From: Phyllostachys edulis
Lineage: Eukaryota; Streptophyta; Magnoliopsida; Poales; Poaceae
Assembly: GCA_036346405.1 (NCBI GenBank)
Contig: CM070568.1
Location: forward strand, 1,797,221-1,861,220
Reading direction: 5' to 3'
Length of the DNA: 64,000 nt
The notes under the pieces are model-generated. The model saw only the letters and a list, made by a program, of their open reading frames with translations. It was not told the DNA's origin and did not search any database. Below are positions 35,735 to 47,504 of this stretch, piece after piece. Positions within the stretch are counted from its first letter, which is position 1. Each line of letters begins with the position of its first letter. Both the position numbers and the translations under genes were made by a program.

Positions 35735-37690
35735 GGTCATTTCTTGATATAGATTAACCATCCATCGATCAATGTTAGTGTGAACTAAATTTTATGTATG
35801 TGATGAACTAAGTGTGAATACGTGATGACTTGTGACTTTGTGAGTTATGACTTATGAGCTAAATATGGTAAACTAAGTGTTATGTTTATGATGAGCTAGT
35901 TAATGCAGCTTGCTAGTGCCAATATTATGTGTGGTTACTGAAAATATGAATAATTCATGAATGTTTGCATCAAATAAACTAGTTATATATTTTCATTAAT
36001 TTCTGGCATACAATTTAAGGGGTTTTCATGTTCCGAAAAATATCCGTGACCGTATTCGTTTCGATTCGTATTCGCTCTGTATTTGTATTCGTATTCGTAT
36101 CCAGGGTATTCGTATTCGTATCCGGGAAAAAAATATGAAAACAAATATGGCAGAACCATTATCTATCCGTATCTGATCTGTTTTCACCCCTACCTACAAT
36201 GAATGCCTCCTCCCCTCTGATATGAAGCAGAAAAGGCAGGCAAAGCATATAACCAAATATAGCATGATTCGTTTGGCCGAAAGGTACGGCCGCAATATAA
36301 GGTAGCATTTGGTTGGGTGAATAAGGATGAATGGGATGGGATGGTACAGAATGAATGGGATGATCCTGGATGAGATGATACAAGTATGGTGTTTGGTTGG
36401 TGAGATAGGATAATACAGGATTTTGTTTGGTTGCTTGGATAGGATGGCCCTGGATGGTTCAAGATGGTGTTTAGTTTGATGAATGATGTTGTATTTGGAT
36501 GGTCATAATTTTTCTTTTCTTTTCTTCATTTCTCAAGAAAATTACATAAAAACTTAATAAAATATTTTTTTAAATTTAATTGAAGTTTATTTTATTCATC
36601 TAAAATATTTGGATTCTACACAAAACACAAACAACATCGAGAAAAACCTAAAAATTCAAAGTGCTCAAAAATGCATGAATTTTCTACGGTAGCTAGATGA
36701 CGATTTTAAATGAATTTAGGTGAATACTATAATATTTATCATGATTAAATATAATTTTTTCCAAATTTTTGGAACTCTATTCAACCCACACAAAATTCAA
36801 ACTCTATTCAACAACCTAAGCTAGGTTTGAATTTAGTTTGAGCAAACTCTATATATATATATGAAGCCGGTTTTGAAGGTACAAGCAGCCATTACTTGGA
36901 GATTTTATAGAGAAGAGATCAGGAATGGAATGGTAGGACGTACCTGAGACGCAAGGAAGGAGAACTTGACCGGCATGAACACGGTTACACAGACAAAGGT
37001 GAAGTGAATGGCGAGAGGCAGGTAAAGAGATGTTGTAATAGTTTTTGACTCATTTGGTTTTGTTTTGGAACAGAATACACACCAATTAATAAATAATTGA
37101 TGATTAGAGGCACAAGCTAGGTAAAAATTCTAAAAATTTGTATGTTAATTACAGCTTTACAAATTAGCCTAACCTTTACAAATCTGAAATGTTAATTGCA
37201 GCTTTCAAAAGCAGAATACCATATAGGAACATACCATAAGATTAGTTACATGTACAAAAATTTGTATGTGTACAGACTGATATTTTGCCCCATCCAAACC
37301 ACATCTCATGAACCAACATCATACACAGAGAACCCACCCATATCATTCAACCATCACAGAACACCCACCATAGCCCACATCATTCATCACCCACATCACA
37401 GAGCAAGGGGAGGGAAAGGGATAGAGAGTAAAGGGGAGTAGTTACCCCAGTGCAACCGGCAAATAGACCACCGGCATGCAGTAGCTTACCACATCCATCT
37501 CCTTTATGTATGCATAAGCAACAACAACCCACATCAGTAAACAAGTCAAACTCAAACCCAAAAATTGAAGCAATAGAGAATGAAAAATGAGAAAAATGAT
37601 GTCTTACCTTGACATCATCACCGTTTGTGTCACGATTTGGCCAAGGGGAGGTCGATTGGACCGGCGGTGGCGGCGGCGGTGTCACCGTAG
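35735..37690. other. Intergenic region with small repeat relics
   Basis: A possible hAT MITE of about 180 bp at 36018-36198 has AAGGGGTTTTCATG at the left, the inverse of TAGGGGTGAAAAC at the right and TATTCGTATTCGTATCC words. Tandem-like GGATGG/GGATGA words occur at 36300-36480 (transposon-end-like). No gene is supported. Confidence 0.4.
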
Positions 37691-37770
37691 TTGTGTCACG
37701 ATGGTGACACTGCACAAGACACTCTTATCGTAAGAGTGTCTTGTGCAGTGAACCGTGGTGTCACAACCAG
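37680..37770. repeat. Perfect 20-bp-arm hairpin with extended imperfect stem
   Basis: 37708-37727 and 37731-37750 are exact inverse complements separated by TCG. Outside them the pairing continues imperfectly for about 17 more bases on each side (GTTGTGTCACGATGGT against the inverse of its right partner). It lies inside the CACTA-related block ending at 39079. The related sequence GTGTTGTGACACAACCACGG occurs near 62413. Confidence 0.85.
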
Positions 37771-38427
37771 CGGCGACGGGAAGAAGGGTGGCGTCGGCGA
37801 CAGGGTCGGGGAGAAGGCGCGACTTAGGGGCGGCCGTCGGGGAGGAGGCTTCGAGCGGCGGCGTCAAGGTCGGGTGCACTAGGGTGGGGAGGGGAACGGG
37901 CGAGAGTAAGGGCGCTGGGGAGTGACGAGTTAGGGTGCAAACCCTAGCGGGCTTCCATTAATTAATAAAGGGATATCATAGACGGTTCCATAATAGAACC
38001 GTCTATGATACATTTCCAATAAATAACCATTTTTTACTAGCATGGGCCGTGGTGTTTTTGGTGTTCTCCGTGCACTTAACTAATTAAAATGAGTCGCAGG
38101 TACATAACTACATGAGGTACCTACTTCAAAATAAATAAGTAAATTCTAGGGTAATAAATAGTAAAATTGAAGACAAAGGGATATATTTTACCAAAGGCCA
38201 TCGACAATTCAGTGGTGGCAGGACGATAAAAAAAGATGGTTTTTACATCACAGACGATAAAAAAAAGGATCAGCTTCCTCCATCTCAGCGAGGTCGACCC
38301 GCTCTCCTGCCATCCGGATGTCGTCCTCGACTCTCCGGATTGCATCCTCGGTGCAGATGATGTAGTTCCAGAGGATGATCTCCACGATGAGTTTTACTCG
38401 CCGGATGCTGGAAACCCTCGCATTGGT

Positions 38428-38643
38428 CTATCGGAGGAGGAGCTCCAGTTGACCGATGATGGCCGCTATGGTCTCTAGTAGATCGCAGGGCCTAGAACGG
38501 ATGGCATTACGAACAGATTGCTTGTCCGCAGCTTGAGCCAAGTTGTAACCAGAGAGGTGCGAGTGGACAACCACAATGTAGGCCAATACAGCCGGCACAA
38601 GAGGAGACGTTGGCGCTGGAGAGGAAGAAGAGGGGGAAGCCAT
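38428..38643 (-). CDS. Small CACTA-associated ORF, copy 1
   Basis: 72-codon ORF beginning MASPSSSSPAPTSPLVPAV, 71 bp downstream of a TATAAATA box. After a frame change the downstream minus-strand sequence reads RRVEDDIRMAGERVDLAE, related to RLECDIEAASDRVDQAE in the copy near 49.7 kb. The predicted second part is helical, perhaps a coiled coil. Function unknown; it may be the equivalent of the small accessory (TNPA-like) product of CACTA elements, which is inference from position only. Confidence 0.45.
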   Translation of the reverse strand: MASPSSSSPAPTSPLVPAVLAYIVVVHSHLSGYNLAQAADKQSVRNAIRSRPCDLLETIAAIIGQLELLLR

Positions 38644-38713
38644 TTTGGCCAGAGCATGCAGTTTGTTGAAGAAATAGGAGGTTTGTGAGAAATCCCTTTC
38701 GGAAGCAGATGTC

Positions 38714-38721
38714 TATTTATA
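38714..38721 (-). promoter_or_regulatory. TATA box of CACTA small ORF copy 1
   Basis: TATAAATA on the minus strand, 71 bases before the ORF start. Confidence 0.5.
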
Positions 38722-39079
38722 AAACGTTAGAGCCATAGCGTCCGGCGCGGGAGACGAAGAGATACAATGGGAGCCGTAGCGACCGGCGCAGGAGACGAAG
38801 AGATGACGTGGTGCGTTTAAACAAGATATCAGATGACGTGGTATCTATTTTTATTATCACAGACGGTTTTAAGAAAATACCGTATGTGACTGTCTGTGAT
38901 ACTGCACAGACGATTTTCAACATGAACCGTCTGTGATATTACCTCTTCACAGACAGTTTTTAGCATAGCCAGTAACACAGACGGTCTCTAAACCAAAGCC
39001 GTCTGTGATTGCATGTAATACAGATGGTTTTGGTACCGTTTGTGATGAGGCGTTCAGTATTAGCATTTTTGTAGTAGTG

Positions 39080-40023
39080 ACTTGAAGACCCTCACCGTCG
39101 AAGATCTTGTTGGGCAGCACAAAGCCTGCGACGAGCGTGTTCGAATTAGTTTCGGTGACCTGAAGGAGAGTGAGCATCTGTTGCTCACGCGCACGCAATG
39201 GGAGACCCTCACCAAAGAGAAGAAGAATGGAGAAAGATCAGGCAGCGGCCCAAAGAAGAACCGAGACCGCGGCGGTGGCCGCGGCAAAGTTGGTGATCGT
39301 GGCGGCGGCTATGGCGATGAGGAGGACAGTAGTGACTCTGATACTAGTGAGCGCAAGTTCAACAAGAAGAATATCAAATACTACAACTGTGGCATCCGAG
39401 GGCATTTTGCTAACGAGTGCCACAAACCAAAGAAGGAAGTGGTGCATTTCGCTGTGGCGGATGATGAACCGGCATTGCTCTGAAGTTCGGCAAGAAGGTA
39501 CTCAAATAGTGACAAATTGATTAGGGGGTGATTGTCTTAGTATTTATTTTTGCATGTTAGTCGAGTCTAAAGTCATCAAATAGGAGAAGGCAAGTCTTGA
39601 TTATGGGGGAGATTGTTGGAAACTAATCTAGACTTGCCAAGTAATAGGGCGTTAAAATTAATTTGTTTTCTTTGTTATGACTTTCCATGTTTAGTTTTGG
39701 CTTGGTTAGCAAGTTGATTACGTAGTATTTAAAAGGAGATGTGTAATCAGATGTGTTTTGATTGAAACACTAGAGGAAGAAAATCAGAAAACGCTGCACG
39801 CAGCAGCACCAAAAAAATCGTTGTGCTCTTTCTTCCTTGCGTATGTGAGTTTTGCTTCCTCGCGTGCGTGTGTGTTTATTGCTTTCCAGCGTATCATCAC
39901 GTGAGTGTTTCATCTTCCATCAGCATGTGCGTGTGTGTTCATCCATTGAGCATCACGTGAACACATCTACGTGAACTTCTGCCGAGCGTTGGTTTTTTAG
40001 ATCGGCTGTTCGTCTTCGGATCA
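39080..40023 (+). mobile_element. Truncated Ty1-copia element: gag fragment and 3' LTR
   Basis: 39082-39483 encodes the C-terminal part of a copia gag (TLTVEDLVGQHKACDERVR, then YYNCGIRGHFANEC). The zinc knuckle has lost its first cysteine: a tyrosine codon replaces it in the expected CYNC. A polypurine tract ATGGGGGAGA at 39603-39612 directly precedes an LTR starting TGTTGGAAAC (39614) and ending near 40023. The 5' LTR, the front of gag and all of pol are missing; the left break coincides with the CACTA terminus at 39079, suggesting that insertion split it. Confidence 0.8.
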
Positions 40024-40190
40024 TTGACCTTAATTACTAAATACAATATACATGATAAGTAGTCCGATCGATATATCGTATTGATCACATGATCACATGC
40101 TCATTGACCTTACTGAATACAATATACATGATAAGTAGTTCGGTCGATATATCGTATTGATCACATGATGATTGACCTTACTAAATAGCA
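40021..40190. repeat. Tandem repeat of about 80 bp at the 3' end of the WRKY gene
   Basis: Unit starts TCATTGACCTTA at 40021 and 40101, with a third partial start at 40171. The units share AATACAATATACATGATAAG and TCGATATATCGTATTGATC. The last partial unit runs into the WRKY stop codon (40181-40183), so the repeat arose from the gene's own 3' end. Confidence 0.85.
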
Positions 40191-41652
40191 CTAGTAGTGG
40201 TGCTAGTAAAACCGCCGAATGAGGAAGCTGCGGCGGCCAACTCATCATCGAAGTCATCTCCAGCAGCAGCAGTATAGGTGTTGGTGTAGCTACGACCATC
40301 GAATATCACGTCGTCGCCATATGCATGCCCGCCAAGCTCCAACGCCATCACCTGCTGGTCGCTCGCCGTCACATACGAAAATGATCCGTCGAGATGCACC
40401 GGTGCGCCGTCGTCGCCGCGTGTCGACTCGAGATCAGCCGGCGCCCGATGATCACGACCGGATTCGAATTCGGTGGAGGGGGACAGCACGTCCTCGCGCT
40501 TGATGATACCATTATCAATGATGGCCTGTTGTTTTTGGGTGCAGGTGTGGTCGCCGATGTAGGTGATGTCGAACATGGACGGGTCTGCCTCCGACTGCTG
40601 CACCTGCCTCGTCGCCGGGCACAGCTGCTCGTACTTGTGCTTGCATCTGAAGTAGCTCCTGCGTGCGTTCATTTGTATATACAAGTGTCTATATTAATAA
40701 ACGTGAGTACGGATCAAACAATTGATATATCACATCATCGATCATTCATGCATGCATGTAGTTTGGTTAGCTAGCCTCATCTAATCCCTAGCTAGCTAGC
40801 AGCTATCAAATGAAGTGATGATAATGGATGGAGCTATATATGTGACGATTCATTGTATATATTTGTTATCAACAAAAGAAAATCAGTACTATAACTAGGA
40901 AGCTATATCAATATAGCAAGGACAAGAGCAACGTGGACAGGCAGGCATGCATGGCTAAGTCAAGAACTAACCAATTAACTTCCCAAAACAAAAGGTAAAA
41001 CAAGAGTTGAGAATCAAAGTGTACCTAGGGTATTTGGCAGCAAAGATGTCCTTTTGGCCATACTTCCTCCATGAGTAGCCATCGTCCATGCTGCTCCTCG
41101 ATTCCTTTCTGCATCCTTGGGACACCTGAGTCCTGCCAGGCCATGGTGGGATCGATCGAGTACATGCACGCATGCATATGACACGGAATTATTATTACTT
41201 AATAGATGAGTTTATTTCAACCAATTCGCTAAGCAGCAGCAGCTGTGACTAGCTAGGAGAGATATCAGCTATACAAGTGCATATGATCTGTAGCACACGA
41301 TCGAACGGTGGACTTGGTACCTTCTTTTGTAGCCACCACTCCCACGGCGTGCCAGCGCCGGGACCATTAATGGTGACCGACGGCCGGTGGATTGGGATTG
41401 CCGCAGGAGCGTGATGGCTCGAGACAGGGACTCGGAGACCCCCTCCACCAGAGCCGGCAGAGCTCCAGCTCCACCTGCAGCCAGAGGGAGAGGATCCATG
41501 GACGACGACGACTGCTCTAGCTGCAGACAGGCCTTGAGGTCGTTCGCCAACCTCTGCGCTACCATCAGGCTCTCCACTAGCAGCCTTACTTCTGGCCTAT
41601 CTGAAGAAACATCATCATCTTGATCTTGTCGTGTCTTCTTGTTGCTCTCCAT
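40181..41652 (-). CDS. Group III WRKY transcription factor
   Basis: Three exons: 41652-41321, 41132-41025, 40658-40181; 305 residues. WRKYGQK occupies residues 132-138. The zinc finger is C152-X7-C160-X23-H184-X1-C186, the C2HC pattern of group III. The intron that splits the arginine codon after KYP (phase 2) is the conserved WRKY-domain intron. The N-terminal 60 residues carry a likely helical leucine-rich segment (EVRLLVESLMVAQRLANDL). Family knowledge: binds W-boxes (TTGAC), commonly in defence and stress regulation. Group III members cluster on the rice chromosome 11/12 ends, but I do not assign a number. A (GA)n tract directly precedes the ATG. A LINE starts about 100 bp upstream and a copia LTR lies about 160 bp downstream. 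Confidence 0.93.
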
Positions 41653-41676
41653 CTCTCTCTCTCTCTCTCTCTCTAA
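41653..41676 (-). repeat. (GA)n tract in the WRKY 5' UTR
   Basis: About twelve GA repeats on the coding strand immediately before the start codon. Such tracts are common in grass 5' UTRs and can bind GAGA-type factors; function is not shown here. Confidence 0.6.
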
Positions 41677-41756
41677 TTTCCTACCAAGTTAAATTAACAC
41701 TGGATCAATCGATGACCTAAGGACGTACTCTCAGTTAACTGGTTCGCACATATATG

Positions 41757-42180
41757 TGTATTTGGGGGGGCGACGGAAGTAGCGGTAGCGGATTCGGTGC
41801 TTACCAAATCTGCTACAGTAAGCAACAAGTTGACATTCCAGGTTCGGATGGAATGGTGGAGCCTAGGCAGAGCGCACGCATCAAGATGCAAAAGTCCGGT
41901 GATGAAGAGTCAGTCCAGAAGACTACGTGGCGGGCTAGAGTTCGTAATCTCGAACTTGATCTAAGTAAGTCTGCTAATAAAATTTCATTTCTGATTTTTT
42001 CTGACGAGCAAATTATTAAAAAAAGTTGCTAGCATTGCCATTTCTTTAGGAGATGATAACACTGAGATTGCTCGTTCTATTAAAAACATTAAGGATCTTG
42101 AATTAGGACGATTAAAAAATAAAAGAACTATAGAGGTCGAGGAGTTGGCAGATGAGAATATGGATTACAGCGATATCTCA
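41757..42180 (+). mobile_element. LINE, 5' segment
   Basis: Reads GMVEPRQSARIKMQKSGDEE, an N-terminal ORF sequence common in rice L1-type LINEs. It is interrupted at 42180 by the Mutator-like element and resumes at 48185. It lies head-to-head with the WRKY gene. The exact 5' end is uncertain. Confidence 0.7.
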
Positions 42181-43165
42181 GGCGACATTTCGTATGCACA
42201 TGGACATATTTGTGCACATATGCACATAGGACATCCAGCCCATCCGTCGCGAAATCGACGGCGTGGATCACCAGCCCATCGCGCGAGAGCGAGCATGAAG
42301 ACCACGAGTGACATTTTGTAAAAAAGACACACGTGAAATCGTTCGGCCCCTCCCCCCCCCTCCTCGCACCAGCTAGGGTTGTGCTCTGCTCTGCGCCGCG
42401 CCGCCCTCTTGCGGAGGGCCACCCTGCTCCTCACCGCGCCGCCCTCCTGCGGCCGCCCCTTCGTCCCTGCACCCCGTTCTCCTCCACAGGCTAGGGTTGG
42501 GGGAGCTCTTGTGTTGCCTCCGCACCTCCCGAGCCACCGCGTCCCCCCCTCCCCTTCTCCTCCCAGGCTCTGTTGGGGGAGCTCCTGCCTCACCGCGCCG
42601 CCCTCCTATGGCTGCCCCTTCGTCCCTACGCCCCATTCTCCTCCACGGGCTAGGGTTGGGGGAGCTCCTGCGTCGCCTCCGCACCTCCCGAGCCCCCACG
42701 TCTCCCCCCCCTCCACGGGCTCTGTTGGGGGAACTCCTGCATCGCCCCCGCACCAAGGACTTCGCCGCCCTCCAGAGCTCCTGCGCCGCCACACCCGAGC
42801 CTCCCCCTACACCTACGCCAAGGTGAGCTGCGCTGCAGTGGTAACTGCATTTTGGTTATTTGTTCGAATCAGTTGTGATGGGATGAAATAGGGGAGGGCT
42901 GTTGTGGTAATTGATTCGTTCTTCTGTCGGTTGTAGTAGCCCAAGTGCCGCATGGATTCCACGGAAGATGTGAGTAGCTCCGTACGCCCACTAGCGTTGC
43001 CATGTCTCGAAATGGTCGATGCGCACTCTCTCGTTGCGAGTAGTTTGTGTAAAACACCACAGAAGGCGGCGAGCATTTCGTTCTGTGTGAGTGTATGGTT
43101 ATTTGAAAATTTTAAATTTGAATGAGTAATGTCGATGTCATGCTAACTCATCCAAACCGTTGCAG

Positions 43166-45328
43166 GGTTCGTCGTCCACACCGATAGTTAATGACGACCT
43201 GACGCCTGTCGTGGGGATGATTTTTGAAGATGAGGATGCAGCCCTCGAGTTTTACAAAGTATATGCGCATGTTGCCAGCTTCTCCATTCGTATTGGGTAA
43301 CGGACGATCACAAACGGTGTTGTGCAATGGAGGCGGTATTATTGTGCCAGATGTTGTTGGAAGGAAGAAAAAGGTAAGGACAAGTTGGAGGTCAAAACGA
43401 AGAGATCATATGAGTCTAAATTGACTAGGTGTGGGTGTGAGGCCATGTTTGGTATCAAACGGACTAAGGACAATAATTTCAGGTTAGAGACATTTGTGGA
43501 AGTGCATAACTATGGTTTTGTCTCACCTAGTAAGCAACACTTGATACGTTCTAATAGACAAGTGAATGAGAAGGCTAAGACGACATTGTTCGCATGCCAT
43601 CAAGCTAGCATTGGGACATCCGGGGCATTTAGATATCTTCATGTTAGTGAGGGTGGGTTTGAAATGTTGGATGCACAAGGAGGATTTGCAAAATTATCAC
43701 CGCACTTTGAGAGAGAGTATAAAGTCATCAGATTCTCAAATGTTCCTTGATAATCTAGCTAGAAGGAACGAGAACAATGCTGCATTTTATTTTGACTAAG
43801 TCATTGACGGCAAGGGTAGGTTGGTCCATGTGTTTTGGGCGGATGCAACCAGCAGGAAGAATTATGTTCATTTTGGGGAGTTGCTCTCATTTGATACAAC
43901 ATATAATACAAACCAATATGATATGATATTTGGACCATTCATGGGAGTGAATAACCATGGGGGATGTGTTCTATTCGGGGCTGCATTGCTACTCGATCAG
44001 ACGATTGAAATGTTCAAATGGTTATTCCGTACGTTCTTAAGATGTATGGGAGGTGCTGCACTTAGGCTTATAATAACTGATGAAGATGCGGCCATGAAGA
44101 AGGCAATTCAAGATATATTCCCTAATACAATGCACAGATTATGCATGTGGCACATATTGAACAAACTCCCAACAAAGATTAGGCCAGATTTGAGAGATAA
44201 TCGAATCTTTTACAGTCGTGTCAATTCATGTGTGTATCCCTCAGAAACTCCAGAAGAATTCGAGTCGCAGTGGACTAATATTATTTTAGAGTTCCATTTG
44301 GAAGATAATGAGTGGTTGGCTGGTCATTATAGTATTAGGGCATCTTGGGTACCGGCTTATTTTATGAACATATATACCCCTAGCAGGAATCCTTAGAACA
44401 ACTTCAAGGTTTGAGAGTGCCAATTCTTTGTTAAATCGATTTATAGGTTACAAACATGCTTTGGTTGAGTTTTGGATCCGCTTCGACACTGCAGTCGACG
44501 AATGAAGAGAAAAGGAGCTAAGAGAAGACAATGCCACTTTTCACATGAAACCTCAGTTGAAGACACCATGGGCAATAGAGTTGCATGGGAGTGAAGTTTT
44601 CACACATGAGGTGTTCACAAAGTTTCAGAAGAAGGTTATTGCTGCTAGGGACAACTGTGTTGTTGAGAGCACAACACAAGTATGTGACCTTAAAGTAACA
44701 ACGGTGAATGAGGATGGTAAGAAGGTTAGAAAAGTCACATGTGACCCTAACACCATGATTGCGCAGTGCTCCTGCATGTTGTTTGTCACTCATGGAATTC
44801 CTTGCCGCCACATTATCCTTGTTTCACGAGGTGCATTGCTGAATGAGCTCCTAGTTATTATGTTTTAAAAAGATGGACTGCTAACTACAAGTGGGAGGTT
44901 GTATTTGATGAGAATGGCAATGTTCTTGAGAAGAAGCCCAAAGACCCCATAGAGGAAGAAATTAAAAAGTTGGCAGCTGAGATGCGAAAGGACTTCGAAG
45001 ATTTGATACATCGAGCTAGACCTTCACTTCCTTACGCGCAGAATGCTAGAGGGAAACTTAAAAAGTTTATGCATGAGATAAACCAGAAATTCACATGCAC
45101 AAACAAAGTAGAGTGGAGGAGGTTGAAGCGTATCTTGGGTGTGGCATCCTTGATCAGATCTATATATTGCCGCCAACAGACAAACTCACTAGAGGGAAAT
45201 GCAAGAGGAATCGGCCTGGGGAGAACAAGCAGAAGTATAAGGGAAAGGCCGCTCGCATGTGTAGGACATGCAATGAGATCGGCACCCACGACAACCGCAA
45301 CTGCCCTTTAAGGAACCAAGCAAAATAA
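43166..45328 (+). pseudogene. MULE transposase (FAR1/MuDR type), inactivated
   Basis: Successive frames read a FAR1-type DNA-binding region (MIFEDEDAALEFYKVYA, then CGCEAMF), a MULE DDE domain (VHVFWADATSRKNYVHFGELLSFDTTY, with LRLIITDEDAAMKKAI and CMWHILNKL), a SWIM zinc finger (CSCMLFVTHGIPCRHI) and a C-terminal CCHC knuckle (CRTCNEIGTHDNRNC). In-frame stops occur at 43298-43300, 43797-43799 and 44503-44505, and frameshifts near 43720, 44400 and 44870. So the gene is complete in outline but broken. Some downstream breaks could be introns. Confidence 0.88.
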
Positions 45329-46206
45329 TCATGCCCATACGTAATTCTGGTATGACTTGTACTCACTGTATAGCATTCCATTGATATTTGCTTCTAGTAC
45401 TCATTGTCTAACATGTTCAGTATTCATATTTGCTTTGTAGGTGGTTGCAAAGGAGGTGGCTAAGCAGGACTTGTAATATGTTGTATGGACTTGTAATTTG
45501 TTGTATTTTGCATGCACTACTACAGTAATATGTTGTATGGACTTATGTACTTGTAATATGTTGTATGGACTTGTAATGAAATTGGACATGTTCTATTTCA
45601 CCAAATGTATGGACTTATGGACTTGTAATGGAATTGGACATGTTTTCACCAAATGTTAGATTTTTTGAAGATGAATGGAATTGGACATGTTTTACATTTT
45701 TGAATGGGCTGACACTGGGCTATCTCATTTTTGCTGGTCCTGAACTTAACCATAGAACAAACTCATTATCCTCAACTGCTTTCTAAAATATTGATCTTTT
45801 TGTCAGATGGCTGCTGGTCATTCAGGTCCTGGAAGTCCATGGTCCAATTTTGAGGATCAGGTTATGGACTTGTAATATGTCCTGAGAACTGCATCTACTT
45901 GACATTGACTTGTTACGTTTTATGTGTTCAATGTTCAAGTAAATAACTACATCTGGTCGATGAAACCTAGATTAGTGTATTGGCTTTCTCAACTGAGATA
46001 TTGTGAAAGAGAGATGGAATGGATTATTGCTTGCCTGTTTGTCTTGTAACTGATACTACCTTTTGTATCTTTGAAGTGTTATGTGCTGACACCTTTTTGA
46101 TGATTACTTAGGTTTATCCAATTGCCCATGAAAAAATGGATCAGTGGAGGAAAGTGATTAAGTGCATTTCTTTCTTAGTTTTATTTTTGAGTAAATTGCA
46201 TTGGAG

Positions 46207-46497
46207 CAGTATCAGGTTATCCCCTATTCAGTTTTTGAATGCAAGTATGTGAAACGATGTCGTTATCTCTTATCTACCATTCCGCTTTTTGATTGAAGCT
46301 TGATGTCGAGTTATCCCTTATTTAGTTTTTGAATGCAAGTATGTGAACAGTATCAGGTTATCTCTTATCTACCATTTCAGTTTTTTATTGGAACAGTATC
46401 AGGTTATCCCTTATTTAGTTTTGAATGCAAGTATGTGAACAGTATCACGTTATCTCTTATCTACCATTTCAGTTTTTGATTGGAACAGTATCAGGTG
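46207..46497. repeat. Three-copy tandem repeat of about 95 bp inside the Mutator-like element
   Basis: Units begin near 46207, 46306 and 46393 and share TTTAGTTTTTGAATGCAAG and TTATCTCTTATCTACCATT. A shorter repeat of GGACTTGTAATATGTTGTAT lies at 45470-45620, just after the transposase. Confidence 0.8.
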
Positions 46498-46856
46498 TTG
46501 GATGTGAATGCACTCATGGACTTGGACTGAAATGGTCCTTCGGACTGCACTCATACCATCAGTGACACAAAAGAAGAAAGAAGCATCAATGAAAGGTTCA
46601 AGCAACTTCCTATGCTATCTGAGACAATTTGAACACAACTTGTCTCCCCTGGGGATTTCTAAATACAGATTGGGATGTCTTGATTATACAAACAAGCAGA
46701 TTATAGTCAAGTCCAACACCATATATAATGTACATCACGCCCCTCATACCAAATTTGGTCCCAGTGTCATTCAGTTCACCAAAGGGACATTTGGTCCCAA
46801 TGTCATACAAGATAGAAACATTATGTTTCATACATCCAAAATACAACACTGCATTG

Positions 46857-47504
46857 CTAACAGGATACAAACATTGCCAATATTGCTAATACTCTAAAAT
46901 TCATACATCCAGAACCATTACATAGAAACAACATAGCCATTACACATTTAATTGACATTCTTCGCAATGAATATCCTAGAAAGAACATTAAACATGCAAC
47001 AAAAACCATTTTAAACTTATCATCTGCAGCCGTCGATTTCAGGATAGACTTGTTAATCTGGACCAACGACTTGTTCATTTCAGTTTAATGTGCCAACACA
47101 TTGTCGTCGACAGGGGAAACCAATGGATATGTTCGGTGTGCACTGCTGAACTTCAACCCAACCAGATATGTCTCATATTGATCTTTCCACATGAAAGTGT
47201 TGCAACCGCTAGCATACTTCTGCACAAAAACATAGTAAGGTTTTGTATTGGAAACATATATATCGCCTAAACAGAGCTAGATATATTGAACTGAATCCAG
47301 AAATAAGGTTTTCTATTCGAACAAACTTACGCCGATGTTGTTAGGGCATTTGTAATACTCTTTTCCTTGATTCTTCGAGCTCTCAGACACTGCCCAAATC
47401 ATCTTCTCACCACATTTTGGGCATGGCACAAGCTGAAGCTCCCTAGAAGGCCCCGACACGGACGACTCCGACTGCAACACTTTCTTCGCACAATCCATTG
47501 ACAT
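46857..47504 (-). pseudogene. GRF-type zinc-finger protein gene carried by the Mutator-like element
   Basis: Two exons on the minus strand, 47504-47331 and 47219 downwards, joined by a GT-AG intron in phase 0. Exon 1 has the GRF-finger start (CPKCGEKMIW, then GKEYYKCPN). Exon 2 has its end (GCNTFMWKDQYETYL). An in-frame TAA at 47085-47087 stops it at 102 residues. The same frame then continues with TEMNKSLVQINKS and a hydrophobic segment (MVFVACLMFFLGY), the usual coil plus membrane helix of rice GRF proteins. The TAA is one C-to-T change from CAA. GRF fingers are nucleic-acid-binding modules; the role of the membrane-anchored plant versions is not known to me. Confidence 0.75.

Larger units (their letters stand above)
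37960..39079 (-). mobile_element. CACTA element, terminal kilobase (terminus at 39079)
   Basis: Read on the minus strand, the terminus is CACTACTACAAAAATGC, matching the one at 4196 over about 35 bases with few changes. ACAGACGGTT-type subterminal repeats lie at 38850-39050 and an inverted pair at 37978-38012. The minus-strand TATAAATA (38714-38721) precedes a small ORF. The other end was not identified; the element abuts a copia gag fragment at 39080. Confidence 0.65.

Noticed and set aside
4196..39079. One 35-kb CACTA element bounded by the matching termini at 4196 and 39079, carrying the EF-P and VSR genes
   Set aside because: The termini match well, but the 3-bp flanks differ (AGC and ACT), the right flank is a copia gag with no matching half at the left, and the contents include many intact host genes. 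Two separate family members are more likely.
45516..45530. CACTACTACAG as another CACTA terminus
   Set aside because: No subterminal ACAGACGGTT motifs follow; it lies in the tandemly repeated 3' part of the Mutator-like element.
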